Shown: positions 5,256 to 5,477 of the stretch, piece by piece
How positions within the stretch are numbered: the stretch's first letter is position 1
Layout of the letters: every line of letters begins with the position of its first letter
Origin: Alphaproteobacteria bacterium
GTDB taxonomy: Bacteria; Pseudomonadota; Alphaproteobacteria; Rhizobiales; Hyphomicrobiaceae
Length of the DNA stretch: 5,477 bases
Direction of reading: 5' to 3'
Assembly: GCA_005888525.1 (NCBI GenBank)
Contig: VBAB01000254.1
Coordinates: 1-5,477, forward strand
The notes under the pieces: model-generated
What the model was told of the DNA's origin: nothing
Databases searched by the model: none
Seen by the model: only the letters and a program-made list of their open reading frames with translations
Position numbers and translations under genes: made by a program

Positions 5256-5477
5256 ATGCTAGGCCGCACCGCCAACGACCTGTTCTGGATGTCGCGCTAC
5301 ATCGAGCGCGCCGAGAACATCGCGCGCCTGCTCGAGGTCGGCTATCGCATCGCGCTGCTGCCGCACGAGGGCGCCGGCCAGGACGACGAATGGCGCTCGA
5401 CCTTGCGCAGCGCCGGCTGCGAGAAGGGCTACCTCGCCAAGTACGGGGCCTACGGCACGCGCGACGTCGTCAATTTC
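5256..5477 (+). CDS. Alpha-E domain protein (DUF403), N-terminal part, cut by right edge
   Basis: From ATG 5256, 74 codons remain open to the window end. The N-terminus MLGRTANDLFWMSRYIERAE, followed by NIARLLEVGYRIALLP, is the characteristic opening of alpha-E (DUF403, Pfam Alpha-E) proteins, all-helical proteins of about 310-320 residues. Later residues (EWRSTLRSAGCEKGYLAKYG, 46-65) also fit the family. A modest ribosome binding site AGAGG lies 5 bases upstream. Alpha-E proteins are encoded next to circularly permuted ATP-grasp genes, sometimes fused to them, and are predicted to work with them in making an amide-linked product; their own activity is not established. The same orientation and order here support one functional unit with the ATP-grasp gene. 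The C-terminal three quarters lie outside the window, as would any transglutaminase-like or Anbu protease partner. Confidence 0.92.
   Translation, partial: MLGRTANDLFWMSRYIERAENIARLLEVGYRIALLPHEGAGQDDEWRSTLRSAGCEKGYLAKYGAYGTRDVVNF

Noticed and set aside
4876..5275. Small open frames on both strands across the gap before the alpha-E gene
   Set aside because: They translate palindromic repeat DNA; peptides such as PPHPALRATFSPRGEG are familiar spurious products of such repeats.

Overview
The window looks like GC-rich chromosomal DNA from an alphaproteobacterium, probably of a Rhizobiales or similar soil lineage. This rests on a DUF1127 small protein, a circularly permuted ATP-grasp/alpha-E gene pair, strong GC bias at third codon positions, and an intergenic palindromic repeat of the 'PPHPA..ATFSPRGEG' type common in that group. 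No genus can be fixed from the sequence. No rRNA, tRNA or CRISPR array was seen.

Layout from left to right. Positions 1-268 (minus) hold the 5' part of a small secreted protein that runs off the left edge. Positions 269-861 are non-coding, with two palindromes near the secreted gene's start and a faint DUF1127-like relic near 588-647. Positions 862-2439 (plus) encode a complete periplasmic solute-binding protein of the peptide/nickel ABC transporter class (SBP family 5), with no permease or ATPase genes beside it. Positions 2440-2751 have no intact gene, but the minus strand carries a short, clear relic of an IS110-family transposase. Positions 2752-3054 (minus) encode a 100-residue DUF1127 protein with a strong ribosome binding site. 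Positions 3055-3572 are the divergent intergenic region, with several inverted repeats upstream of the next gene.

Positions 3573-4988 (plus) encode a circularly permuted ATP-grasp protein, and 5256-5477 (plus, cut by the right edge) begin its usual partner, an alpha-E (DUF403) protein. In related genomes this pair is commonly followed by a transglutaminase-like protease and sometimes a proteasome-like (Anbu) protease. The set is predicted to make and process an amide-linked peptide product. Here the pair is separated by 267 bases, most of it a nested palindromic, MITE-like repeat (about 5037-5230).

The most interesting points are the ATP-grasp/alpha-E locus (a known family whose product is unresolved), the repeat inserted inside that putative operon, the IS110 relic, and the inverted-repeat cluster before the ATP-grasp gene. 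The remaining genes look like ordinary, unlinked chromosomal genes.
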